33,716 bases of DNA from positions 1 to 33,716 of the forward strand of contig CALYAY010000005.1 of the NCBI GenBank assembly GCA_944393695.1, read 5' to 3'. The translations under genes and the position numbers were made by a program. Under the pieces are notes generated by a model. It was not told where the DNA came from. It saw only the letters and a program-made list of their open reading frames with translations, and did no database searches. Positions 6,622 to 13,693 of the stretch are shown piece by piece; position 1 is the stretch's first letter, and each line of letters begins with the position of its first letter. The DNA comes from an uncultured Alphaproteobacteria bacterium (GTDB taxonomy: Bacteria > Pseudomonadota > Alphaproteobacteria > RF32 > CAG-239).

Positions 6622-8370
6622 ATGTTCGGAAAGTGGTTTTCCAGGAAATCTGAAAACTTTTATCTTCCGGGGGAAGAAATAAAAATAGATAAAAGTTTTT
6701 CGTTCAATAATTATATTTGCGAAAAAGATCCTTTTGCCACATGCAAAAACCGAATTTTGTTTGCCGTGCTGATGTTCGGTCTGGTTTACGGAATTATTGC
6801 GGTGCGGCTGATGGGCGTCTGCACTGCCGGCGGCAAAGAAGTTGAAGTTGCCGCGGCTGATGATAACGACAGTTTTTACGCCCTGCCCGAGAATCCGATT
6901 AAACGTGCGGATATTATTGACCGCAACGGCACAATCATCGCCACGTCGCTGCCAACGGTTAATCTTTATGCCAATCCGAAAAAAATTCTGGATGCCGATG
7001 AAGCCGCGGAACAACTGGCGCGGATTCTGCCGGATATCCGCTATGAAGACATTCTGGCCAAGCTTAAACGCCGCGGATCTTTTGTATATATCAAACGCAA
7101 TCTTTCTCCTTCCCAACAATACCAGATTAATGCGCTGGGGCTCCCGGGGCTGGAATTTGAGGACGGGGAGAAGAGAATCTACCCGCACAAAAATCTGTTC
7201 GCCCATTTGCTGGGAACGACCAATATCGACAATATCGGCATTTCAGGGCTTGAAAAACAACTGGATGAACGTCTGAGAGAATCCGATATTCCATTGAAAC
7301 TGACCATTGATGCCGGAATTCAGGACACTATCCGGGAAGAGTTAAAGGCCGGGATTGAAAAATTTGACGCGCTGGGCGGCGTGGCTATTCTTATGGACGT
7401 GAATTCGGCGGAAATTATTGCCATGGTTTCGCTGCCCGATTTTGATCCCAACCGTCTGGACAAAGCATCCGGCCGGGCCATGTTTAATTTTGCAACCAAA
7501 GGGCTGTATGAGCCGGGGTCAGTCTTTAAGGTTTTTAATGCGGCTCTGGGACTGGAAAAAGGAAATGTCAAACTGAGCGACCGTTTTGATGCAACAAAGC
7601 CCCTGAAGCTGCGTTATAATGTCATTAAAGATTACCGGGGAGAAAACCGCTGGCTTGATTTGCAGGAGATTTTAATTTATTCCTCAAACATCGGTTCGGC
7701 CCAAATTGCCCTGAAAGTCGGACAGGAAAAACAACGCCGTTTTTTGCAGGGACTGGGATTGTTTGACAATATCGGCAATTTTGAAGTTTACGAAAAGGCA
7801 TCGCCGCTTCTGCCCCGGCGCTGGGGAGAAGAAACCACCGCCACCGTGGCTTACGGTTACGGCATTTCGGTGACGCCGCTGCATATCATTACCGCGTTCA
7901 GTTCTATCGTAAACGGCGGAATTTATCATACACCGACAATTTTGTCCGGCAAAACACAAAATGAAGACCACCGGGTTATTTCAGAAAAAACATCAAAAGC
8001 AATGCGGGGGCTGCTGCGCGGCGTGGTGGTGGAAGGCTCCGGAAAACGGGCCAATGTGCTGGGTTATGAAGTGGCCGGAAAAACCGGAACGGCCAATAAG
8101 CTGGTTAACGGCAAATATGTCAACAAAAAGGTGATGACTTCTTTTGTGGGAACATTTCCGGCATCCAATCCGCGTTATGCGCTGTTGCTGATGATGGATG
8201 AACCCAAAGCCACCAAAGAGACCTGGGGTTTTGTCACTTCGGGATGGAATACCGTGCCGACGGCCGGAAAAATTATTTCCGCCATCGCCCCGCAATTAAA
8301 CATCAAAGCCAATTATGACCTTGACGAAATGCGCCGTAACCGGATTATTGAAGCTTCTTATGAAAGATAA
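6622..8370 (+). CDS. ftsI: Septal peptidoglycan transpeptidase FtsI (PBP3)
   Basis: FtsI is the class B penicillin-binding protein that cross-links septal peptidoglycan in the periplasm. The 582-residue protein has one transmembrane segment (about 44-64), a dimerisation domain starting RADIIDRNGTIIATSL, and a transpeptidase domain with all three active-site motifs: S300-V-F-K303, SSN (354-356) and KTG (487-489). The N-terminal cytoplasmic tail of about 43 residues is rather long. It ends the dcw fragment. The next genes normally expected, murE, murF and mraY, do not follow; a small membrane protein and a terminator do. No clear ribosome site precedes ATG 6622, only a weak GCAGGGCAG further upstream. 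Confidence 0.95.
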   Translation: MFGKWFSRKSENFYLPGEEIKIDKSFSFNNYICEKDPFATCKNRILFAVLMFGLVYGIIAVRLMGVCTAGGKEVEVAAADDNDSFYALPENPIKRADIIDRNGTIIATSLPTVNLYANPKKILDADEAAEQLARILPDIRYEDILAKLKRRGSFVYIKRNLSPSQQYQINALGLPGLEFEDGEKRIYPHKNLFAHLLGTTNIDNIGISGLEKQLDERLRESDIPLKLTIDAGIQDTIREELKAGIEKFDALGGVAILMDVNSAEIIAMVSLPDFDPNRLDKASGRAMFNFATKGLYEPGSVFKVFNAALGLEKGNVKLSDRFDATKPLKLRYNVIKDYRGENRWLDLQEILIYSSNIGSAQIALKVGQEKQRRFLQGLGLFDNIGNFEVYEKASPLLPRRWGEETTATVAYGYGISVTPLHIITAFSSIVNGGIYHTPTILSGKTQNEDHRVISEKTSKAMRGLLRGVVVEGSGKRANVLGYEVAGKTGTANKLVNGKYVNKKVMTSFVGTFPASNPRYALLLMMDEPKATKETWGFVTSGWNTVPTAGKIISAIAPQLNIKANYDLDEMRRNRIIEASYER

Positions 8371-8382
8371 ACAGACTTTTGT

Positions 8383-8409
8383 TTGACATTTTTCAAAAGC
8401 TGTTATAGC
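8383..8409 (+). promoter_or_regulatory. Candidate promoter for the small membrane protein
   Basis: A consensus TTGACA (8383-8388) is followed 15 bases later by TATAGC (8404-8409). The spacer is short, so this is tentative. The TTG of the -35 box also begins an in-frame extension of the downstream gene, which argues against using it as a start codon. Confidence 0.4.
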
Positions 8410-8445
8410 CTGAGGGGCAGTATAAATATTAAATTTTCTATAATT

Positions 8446-8880
8446 ATGGCAAATCAGAGTATTTCTATTTTCAAGCCAAAGAAAAAACTTTCAATGGTTT
8501 TGCTGTTTTCGGCAATTGTCCTGACGGTTTTGCTTATCGTGCTGTCTGAGACCGGTTATTTGAATTTGTCGGTTTTGCAGGCCGCTGATATCGGCATCGG
8601 ATGTTTTGGACTGGCTATGTTTTTGACCTCAACAAATAAATATCTGTTGCTTATATGCGGCGGTATTATTTTTGTTCTGGCGGCCATTACGGAAGTAATT
8701 TTTCTTTTAGGCAGTGTATTATGTTGGCATTTCGGATGTCCTTTTCCCGAAAGTTTCGGTATTATGAGATTTCTGACCGGATTTCTCTGTCTGGGAGCTT
8801 TATTGGGAATTGCCGAATTTGGTCTGTTATGTATTTTTCTGATTTTTAACAGAAGACAAAAAAAGAACTTCGTCGTATGA
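8446..8880 (+). CDS. Small polytopic membrane protein of unknown function
   Basis: A 144-residue protein starting at ATG 8446. The frame can be extended upstream to TTG 8383, but that codon is part of a promoter-like TTGACA, so the shorter form is preferred. Four hydrophobic segments fill most of the chain: SMVLLFSAIVLTVLLIVL, a second around IGIGCFGLAMFL, a third YLLLICGGIIFVLAAITEVI, and a last one LGALLGIAEFGLLCIFLIF. The N terminus is basic (KPKKK), and the C terminus ends RRQKKNFVV, so both ends are probably cytoplasmic. I recognise no family or catalytic motif. It lies alone between ftsI and the convergent yacG. Its stop codon is inside the loop of the shared terminator hairpin. No good ribosome site is visible. 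Confidence 0.65.
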   Translation: MANQSISIFKPKKKLSMVLLFSAIVLTVLLIVLSETGYLNLSVLQAADIGIGCFGLAMFLTSTNKYLLLICGGIIFVLAAITEVIFLLGSVLCWHFGCPFPESFGIMRFLTGFLCLGALLGIAEFGLLCIFLIFNRRQKKNFVV

Positions 8881-8896
8881 CGAAGCTCTTTTTTTT
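8861..8896. terminator. Bidirectional intrinsic terminator between the membrane protein gene and yacG
   Basis: CTTCGTC (8868-8874) pairs with GACGAAG (8879-8885) around a GTAT loop. After one mismatch the arms continue as AAAGA/TCTTT. A T-run follows on the plus strand and the mirrored A-run serves the minus strand. Confidence 0.82.
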
Positions 8897-9104
8897 ATTT
8901 ATCCAACTGCTCATCCAGGCTTTTTTCCATTTCTTCCAATTCCTGCTCGTCAAGTTCGACTACCGGAACCTTATAGGCTTCATTAAACCAGTTACCCAAA
9001 TCAATATCGGCGCAACGTTTGGAACAAAACGGATGATATTTGCCCCCTGCTTCAACAATTTTATGGCATATCGGACAGCGGGAAACTTTTACAACTTCAG
9101 CCAT
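8895..9104 (-). CDS. yacG: YacG-type zinc-binding protein (DNA gyrase inhibitor family)
   Basis: A 69-residue protein with a compact four-cysteine zinc site: C10-P-I-C13 and C27-S-K-R-C31, followed by the family-typical ADIDLGNWFNEAYKVP. Members of this family bind DNA gyrase in Escherichia coli and inhibit it, though the role in alphaproteobacteria is not established. The C-terminal third is acidic (DEQELEEMEKSLDEQLDK). It directly follows the RNase E/G gene, whose stop is 1 base upstream, so the two are co-transcribed. The maf-RNase-yacG order recurs in alphaproteobacteria. The bidirectional terminator lies immediately after the stop. Confidence 0.9.
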   Translation of the reverse strand: MAEVVKVSRCPICHKIVEAGGKYHPFCSKRCADIDLGNWFNEAYKVPVVELDEQELEEMEKSLDEQLDK

Positions 9105-9105
9105 T

Positions 9106-10272
9106 TTATTTCTCTACCCGGCCGGTACCGCGGCAAGTCGGACATTCTTCGCTTAAAACATCAAGCAGAGACGGACGACGGCGGACACGTACGATTTCAA
9201 CATTGCCGGCGCGGCTCAATCCCACGACATGAGCCCGGGTCTGATCTTTGGCCAGCTCACGCTCCAAAACCTCGATAACCGGTTTCATATAGCGATATTC
9301 CGAGGAACCGGCAAAATCAACGATGATTTTTCCGGAGAGATTACGCAGACGAAGCTGGCGGGCAATCATCTCGGCCGCTTCCTCGTTCAGGTGAGAAATG
9401 GAACCAATGCCCCGGTCGTCGCCGCTGTCGACGTCAATGGCCACAAAGGCCTTGGTCTCTTCAATAAAAATACGGCCGCCACTTGGCAAACGCACTTCTT
9501 TTTCCAAGGCTTCGGCAATGAGTTCGTCCAAGCCCAATTCTTTGAACGGTTCAGCTTTAACCTCAACTTCAAAATCACCGTCAAATTCCTCTTGAATTTC
9601 GGCTTCCATATTCCGGGTATTGACAATCACCCGGGTAAGGCTCATGGCATTATTGGCCATATGCTCAAACAGCGGATTGGCCTTGGCATAGAGCAGGCAG
9701 GGCGCCGAAGCGGAACGGGCCTTGATACGCACGGTATCGTACAACTGGCGGAGGGCGGTCATTTCAGCAACAATATCATCATAGGGAACTTCTGCCGCCG
9801 CGGTGCGGATAATCCAGCCTTCCTGCCCCTGGACATGATGAATGACGACGTCTTTCAGGGCTTTGATTTTTTCAATGCTGCCGATACGGGAGGAAGCATC
9901 AACATTAACCCGGTACGGACAATAAACCAGGTAGGAACCGACAAACTGCAAAGAGCGGACAACTTTGGCTCCTTTTTCGGCCCGGCGTTCCTGAGTGACC
10001 TGAACCACAATGCTCTGACCTTCCGTATATTCGGCATCACCCATGCCATATTCATCGGCATTCAGGAAAGCGTCTTTGCCGTCATTAATATCAATCAAAT
10101 AGCCGTGACGGCCATTGGCCAGTTCAAGCTTATGAGTGATTTTTCCAAGATAAATGCTGCCTTCCGCGGCTTTGGTGTTATCAATAATATCCAACTCCCG
10201 CAGACCGGCATTTTCGACCAATGCAATGCGGGTGGAGGCTCCGTTTTTTTCATAAACTATCGTATCTATCAT
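9106..10272 (-). CDS. Ribonuclease E/G family endoribonuclease, compact form
   Basis: A single-strand-specific endoribonuclease of the RNase E/G catalytic core, acting in rRNA processing and mRNA decay. The 388-residue protein has an N-terminal S1-like part (GSIYLGKITHKLE through DAFLNADEYG), a central region, and the catalytic metal-binding aspartates in FVAIDVDSGDD and IIVDFAGSSEYR. It ends with a CPTCRGTGRVEK zinc-link motif. It is shorter than RNase G of enterobacteria (about 490) and lacks the large C-terminal degradosome scaffold of RNase E, so it is more G-like. The start overlaps the maf stop by 4 bases (ATGA). A separate full-length RNase E may exist elsewhere in the genome. Confidence 0.9.
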   Translation of the reverse strand: MIDTIVYEKNGASTRIALVENAGLRELDIIDNTKAAEGSIYLGKITHKLELANGRHGYLIDINDGKDAFLNADEYGMGDAEYTEGQSIVVQVTQERRAEKGAKVVRSLQFVGSYLVYCPYRVNVDASSRIGSIEKIKALKDVVIHHVQGQEGWIIRTAAAEVPYDDIVAEMTALRQLYDTVRIKARSASAPCLLYAKANPLFEHMANNAMSLTRVIVNTRNMEAEIQEEFDGDFEVEVKAEPFKELGLDELIAEALEKEVRLPSGGRIFIEETKAFVAIDVDSGDDRGIGSISHLNEEAAEMIARQLRLRNLSGKIIVDFAGSSEYRYMKPVIEVLERELAKDQTRAHVVGLSRAGNVEIVRVRRRPSLLDVLSEECPTCRGTGRVEK

Positions 10273-10841
10273 TTTATACCTGCACCATTCAACAGATTTT
10301 TGGTTTCATACAGGGGCAAACCAACAACCCCGCTGTAAGAGCCGATGATTTTGGAGACATAAGCTTCCATACAGCCTTCAATTTTATAACCGCAACAACC
10401 CTGCCATTCATGACCGGCCACATATTCACGAATTTCATTTTCGGAAAGCTTTTTCATTAAGATCCGGGTAGTTGACAAACGCAAAGCAGCCTGTCCTTCC
10501 CGGTTAATGACACAAACGGCGGAAAGCACCCGGTGAGAACGTCCGGATAACATTTTCATCACCGTATATTGTTCCTCATCATTCCGAGCCTTGTGCAAAA
10601 TGCGGCGGCCGACCACAACAACCGTATCACAAGCCAAAATGATTTCTCCCGGATGAGATGAAGCAACTTTGAATGCTTTTTCCCGTGCCATTCTTCTGAC
10701 ATAGGCAGACGGTGTTTCGTGTTTTTTCTCGCTTTCGTCAATATCGGCGGCAATCACCTGTTCCGGCAGAAGACCTATTTGATTTAACAGATTGTAACGC
10801 TGAGGCGAAGACGACGCCAAGATAAAATTTTTTTTGTTCAT
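10269..10841 (-). CDS. maf: Maf-family nucleoside triphosphate pyrophosphatase
   Basis: Maf proteins hydrolyse non-canonical or modified nucleoside triphosphates to monophosphates in the cytoplasm. Overexpression blocks septum formation in Bacillus. The 190-residue length is typical. The family motifs are present: the N-terminal ILASSSPQRYNLLNQIGL, the basic YVRRMAREKA, the catalytic aspartate region ILACDTVVVVGRRIL, the KMLSGRSHRVLSAVCVI segment and the C-terminal IIGSYSGVVGLPLYETKNLL. It sits between dksA (9 bases upstream) and the RNase gene (4-base overlap). Substrate (dTTP/UTP-type or m7GTP-type) cannot be decided by eye. Confidence 0.93.
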   Translation of the reverse strand: MNKKNFILASSSPQRYNLLNQIGLLPEQVIAADIDESEKKHETPSAYVRRMAREKAFKVASSHPGEIILACDTVVVVGRRILHKARNDEEQYTVMKMLSGRSHRVLSAVCVINREGQAALRLSTTRILMKKLSENEIREYVAGHEWQGCCGYKIEGCMEAYVSKIIGSYSGVVGLPLYETKNLLNGAGIK

Positions 10842-10850
10842 TGGGAAATC

Positions 10851-11279
10851 TTATACAGCATCATCGTCATAAGTTTTTTCCATCCGTTCGTGACGCTCCT
10901 GGGCCTCAACAGAAAGTGTGGCAATCGGACGAGCCTCCAACCGAGCCAGGCCAATGGGTTCACCTGTTTCCTCGCAATAGCCGTAGACCCCGTCCTCAAT
11001 GCGCTGCAAGGCCTCATCAATTTTTCCGATAAGTTTGCGAATACGATCCTTGGTTCGCAAATCAATTGCCTTGTCGGTTTCAAGGGAGGCCCGGTCAATG
11101 TCATCAGGCTGATTTAAACCGCCCTGACGCAAATCATCAAGCGTATCTTTTGACTGGTCAATTAACTCTTTTTTCCAATTGAGAAGTTTCTGACGAAAAT
11201 ACTCAATCTGATAATCGTTCATATACTCCTCTTTTTCTGAGGGTTTATAATCCGGAGGAAGAATAACTGAAGGTTCCAT
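10851..11279 (-). CDS. dksA: DksA-type RNA polymerase-binding regulator lacking the zinc-finger cysteines
   Basis: A 142-residue protein of the DksA/TraR family, which enters the RNA polymerase secondary channel and, with ppGpp, tunes rRNA and amino acid promoters. The coiled-coil arm (about residues 30-95) carries acidic residues and the DDIDRASLETDKAIDLRTK segment. The globular part reads GYCEETGEPIGLARLEARPI and then TLSVEAQERHER. Only C102 remains of the usual four zinc cysteines. Zinc-poor forms are known in other bacteria and appear common in this clade, so this is probably functional. It begins the dksA-maf-RNase-yacG unit. The 100 bases upstream hold its likely promoter and a weak hairpin after fliX. 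Confidence 0.9.
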   Translation of the reverse strand: MEPSVILPPDYKPSEKEEYMNDYQIEYFRQKLLNWKKELIDQSKDTLDDLRQGGLNQPDDIDRASLETDKAIDLRTKDRIRKLIGKIDEALQRIEDGVYGYCEETGEPIGLARLEARPIATLSVEAQERHERMEKTYDDDAV

Positions 11280-11360
11280 CGTATATACTCCTTACTCTCT
11301 CAAACAGTTCTCAAATATAATTGTTTAAAATATCCGTTTCAATTTGTCTTCGCAACAAAA

Positions 11361-11382
11361 AAAGCCCGGTTATCACCGTTCA
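11361..11382 (-). terminator. Weak hairpin with T-run after fliX
   Basis: On the minus strand, ACGGT/AACCG arms around GAT are followed by GGGC and a run of seven T. The stem is only 4 to 5 bp, so termination may be partial and dksA may receive some read-through. Confidence 0.4.
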
Positions 11383-11805
11383 TTTTGTTAATTTTGCCAG
11401 TTCGACCTCCACTCTGAGTTCAATTTCAGAAATAATTTCCTGCAAGCGGGGATCATCAGCATTAAACCGACGCTCACGTACCATACGGGCTATTTCTATC
11501 AACCGGTCTTTTGAGAGACTGCCGGCTAAAAGCCCCAAGCGGATTTCTTCCAAACGATCAAGTAAATTTTCACCATGTTTGAACAGCTGACGCCGACGTT
11601 CCTGCTCATCGTCGGAAACAATCATCTGCGCAGCCAGCAGCGCATCAGCCCCATTAATTCCAGCACTGACAGAAACAGAAGATGAGGAATCTGCCTGCAT
11701 GGTTTCCTGAAGCAGAGCCGAAAAATTGCCGCTACCGGTGCTTTTGCGGGTTTTGGATGAACTGTTCAGTTCTTTGGCTTTATTAATTTCGGAAACGTTT
11801 ATCAA
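11380..11805 (-). CDS. fliX: Flagellar assembly regulator FliX
   Basis: FliX couples assembly of the early flagellar basal body to class II/III gene transcription by acting on the sigma54 activator FlbD in Caulobacter. The family is largely confined to alphaproteobacteria. The C-terminal half carries the recognisable region HGENLLDRLEEIRLGLLAGS and then RLIEIARMVRERR, DPRLQEIISEIELRVEVELAKL. The N-terminal half is Ser-rich and probably flexible. The start chosen is TTG 11805, because GGAGG lies 7 to 8 bases before it. The longer frame from TTG 11823 would put that ribosome site inside the gene. The product is about 141 residues. It lies just after the prepilin-like gene, away from other flagellar genes in this window. 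Confidence 0.85.
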   Translation of the reverse strand: MINVSEINKAKELNSSSKTRKSTGSGNFSALLQETMQADSSSSVSVSAGINGADALLAAQMIVSDDEQERRRQLFKHGENLLDRLEEIRLGLLAGSLSKDRLIEIARMVRERRFNADDPRLQEIISEIELRVEVELAKLTK

Positions 11806-11823
11806 AATGCAGTCCTCCGGCAA

Positions 11824-12435
11824 TTACTGAAATTCCCAAGTGATAACATTATCACGGCGTTTGCATTCCTTGGCCACACGTACCGTATCCAGCGGCAAAA
11901 ACGAATCGTTCTCTCCTGTAACACTGCTTCCGCCGCCAATTTCTCCTTCATTTCCGCTTTCATCGTCAATCTCAACCTTTACACTATCTTTGGCTTCCGG
12001 CCATTTGAATGTTTTATTATTGATTTTTATGGAAACCAGATCCGAGCTGTCTTGTATAACCCAGCTCATAATTCCCAGATTAACACAGGCAGATAAAGGC
12101 AATTCTTTAAAAGTGACTTTAAAAGTCAGCACTCCCGGAGACAGGGAGGCATCTCCGTAAGCTTGAATAAGCTTGTCGCCGTCGTGCATATCCCGGGGAA
12201 TAACGCCTTCTTTAATGAGGTTTTTGGCATCAACCTTTTTATAGTTTCCATCTGCCACATAGCGGTTGTTAATGGCTTTTTGCAAAGAAACAATCTGATC
12301 TTGGACTTTGTTCTTTTTGTAGCGGTCAAACATGCCGGAAATCAACATGCTCGCACTGGAAGCCAGCATGCCGATAATACCGAGCACACCGATAACCTCA
12401 ACTAAAGTATATCCCCGTTCGTTTGAGCGAAACAT
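11824..12435 (-). CDS. Prepilin-like secreted protein with a type IV pilin N terminus
   Basis: The start is ATG 12435, with GGAG 8 bases upstream. The frame extends further to 12498, but that form would bury the signal. The first residues MFRSNERG, then YTLVEVIGVLGIIGMLASSA, form a textbook class III signal: cleavage after the glycine, and a glutamate at position +5 of the mature protein. A long hydrophobic helix follows (to about residue 32), then a soluble domain with DRYKKNKVQDQIVSLQKAIN and an acidic C-terminal part. The product has 203 residues. It could be a minor pilin, a pseudopilin of a type II-like secretion system, or a lone pilin-like protein. No prepilin peptidase or assembly ATPase lies in this window. 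The gene ends 18 bases before the fliX start. Confidence 0.8.
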   Translation of the reverse strand: MFRSNERGYTLVEVIGVLGIIGMLASSASMLISGMFDRYKKNKVQDQIVSLQKAINNRYVADGNYKKVDAKNLIKEGVIPRDMHDGDKLIQAYGDASLSPGVLTFKVTFKELPLSACVNLGIMSWVIQDSSDLVSIKINNKTFKWPEAKDSVKVEIDDESGNEGEIGGGSSVTGENDSFLPLDTVRVAKECKRRDNVITWEFQ

Positions 12436-12587
12436 CAACTTTTCTCCGCCGCAATACCTATTTCTATCAGTTATAGCATTATTTGCATTAATTAACAATA
12501 TTATTTTAATAATACAATTTACTTTAATTTTAATTAATTTCTATTATATTAGCAGATGAAAAGCTATAAACAGAAAGGATTTGACCC

Positions 12588-13148
12588 ATGAAAAAAAGTT
12601 TTTGGCTGTGGGGGGCAGCAGTAACGGTTTTAAGCATCAACACGGCAACGGCGGAAGATTTTGAATATCGTCCGTTTATCGGGGCGGAATACAGTTATGT
12701 CAACGGGGTTGCCGACGGCATGCGCCCGAATTACAATGCGGGTTCAATCGTTGTCGGAACGGATTATAACCGTTATTTCAGCACAGAGGTTTTTTATCAG
12801 CATTCCGACAGGGATTCAAAAAATAACCGCAACCTCGGCGAAACAAAAACTTCTTTTCAGGCCGGCGGTCTGGATATAACCGGTTATCTGCCGCTGTTGT
12901 GCGACAGAGATTTGGCTCTCCTCGGAACAGCCGGTATCGGAATGTACAGGTTCCGGACAAAGTATCATAATCCGGCGCTTAAAGGCGGTTTTGACAGCGG
13001 CTATGGTTATCGTATCGGCGCCGGTATCCATTACGGCATAGACAATAACTGGTCGCTGCGTGCCGTTGCCCGCTATGTGGGGCTGGACAAGATTAAAAAT
13101 TATGATCATATGACGGAATATACGCTCGGCATCCGTTATGCCTTTTAA
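12588..13148 (+). CDS. Outer-membrane beta-barrel protein (small porin-like family)
   Basis: A 186-residue protein with a signal peptide (MKKSFWLWGAAVTVLSINTATA), cleaved before EDFEYRP. The mature part alternates polar and aromatic residues in the manner of an eight-stranded barrel: FIGAEYSYVNG, AGSIVVGTDYNRYFSTEVFY, FQAGGLDITGYLP, GYRIGAGIHYGI and SLRAVARYVGLD. It ends YTLGIRYAF, with the terminal phenylalanine needed for recognition by the BAM complex. It resembles the generic outer-membrane beta-barrel domain group related to OmpA/OmpW-like small barrels; a specific role cannot be given. An AAAGGA ribosome site precedes ATG 12588. A lipoprotein gene follows 14 bases later and is probably co-transcribed. 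The AT-rich region upstream is divergent with the prepilin-like gene. Confidence 0.85.
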   Translation: MKKSFWLWGAAVTVLSINTATAEDFEYRPFIGAEYSYVNGVADGMRPNYNAGSIVVGTDYNRYFSTEVFYQHSDRDSKNNRNLGETKTSFQAGGLDITGYLPLLCDRDLALLGTAGIGMYRFRTKYHNPALKGGFDSGYGYRIGAGIHYGIDNNWSLRAVARYVGLDKIKNYDHMTEYTLGIRYAF

Positions 13149-13162
13149 GGAAAGGAAACAGC

Positions 13163-13654
13163 ATGAAAAAGTTTTTAACCGCGGCCGGAACGGCTATGCT
13201 TATTTTGCTGGCCGGGTGTTCCGATGAGGGCAAAAAACAAAATGAAACAGGCGCAGCCTCAACTCCGGCGGAAACACAGGATTTTGAAAAACGGGTGTTT
13301 GATTTTGACGCCGGGCAGATTAAAGAAGGATGCGAGGTTGACAGCGAAATGGTTTGCGCCATTAATTTGTTTGTCAAATGCTCCATAAATCCCAAAACCA
13401 CAGAATGTCTGCAGGCGAAAAACAAACTTCCCAAATTTGTGTTTATGGAAGACGAAAGTCTGGGGCGGCCGACCAAACAAAGTTACCGTATTTTGAAAAT
13501 GAAGGCTATTGCCGGCGGGGCTTTTGAGGTTTATACGGAAAGTCAATGCGACGGGCAATGGTTCGGACTATGCCGGGGAACCATCATCTATGTTATGCAG
13601 CCGGGACAAAGAGGCTGGATCGTTAATGACGTTTATGCCCGGGAAAGTATTTAA
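13163..13654 (+). CDS. Lipoprotein of unknown function
   Basis: A 163-residue protein beginning with a lipoprotein signal peptide. The lipobox is LLAGC, with the lipidated cysteine at residue 19, followed by SDEGKKQ, which should direct it to the outer membrane. The mature domain contains six cysteines beyond the lipidated one (for example EGCEVDSEMVCAINLFVKC, then TTECLQ, and QCDGQWFGLCRGT), which suggests disulfides in the periplasm. I recognise no family. It follows the barrel gene closely and shares its direction, so a joint envelope role is possible. An AGGAAA ribosome site lies before ATG 13163. A strong terminator follows the stop. Confidence 0.8.
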   Translation: MKKFLTAAGTAMLILLAGCSDEGKKQNETGAASTPAETQDFEKRVFDFDAGQIKEGCEVDSEMVCAINLFVKCSINPKTTECLQAKNKLPKFVFMEDESLGRPTKQSYRILKMKAIAGGAFEVYTESQCDGQWFGLCRGTIIYVMQPGQRGWIVNDVYARESI

Positions 13655-13660
13655 GTTCTA

Positions 13661-13693
13661 ACGGGACGGCTTGGACGGCCGCCCCGTTTTTTT
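13661..13693 (+). terminator. Intrinsic terminator after the lipoprotein gene
   Basis: ACGGGACGGC (13661-13670) pairs with GCCGCCCCGT (13678-13687) with one mismatch, and a run of seven T follows. The T-run meets the stop codon of the convergent transporter gene. Confidence 0.85.

Noticed and set aside
6571..7206. Long minus-strand frame of 211 codons within ftsI
   Set aside because: It is the complement of a strongly supported gene; length reflects the codon bias of ftsI.
9229..10338. Plus-strand frame of 369 codons opposite the RNase E/G gene
   Set aside because: It is the shadow of a gene with clear catalytic motifs on the minus strand; its composition is that of a mirrored frame and it lacks its own ribosome site.
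12480..12560. CtrA-type sites (TTAA-N7-TTAA) in the AT-rich divergent region
   Set aside because: Several TTAA occur but none are exactly 11 bases apart in register.
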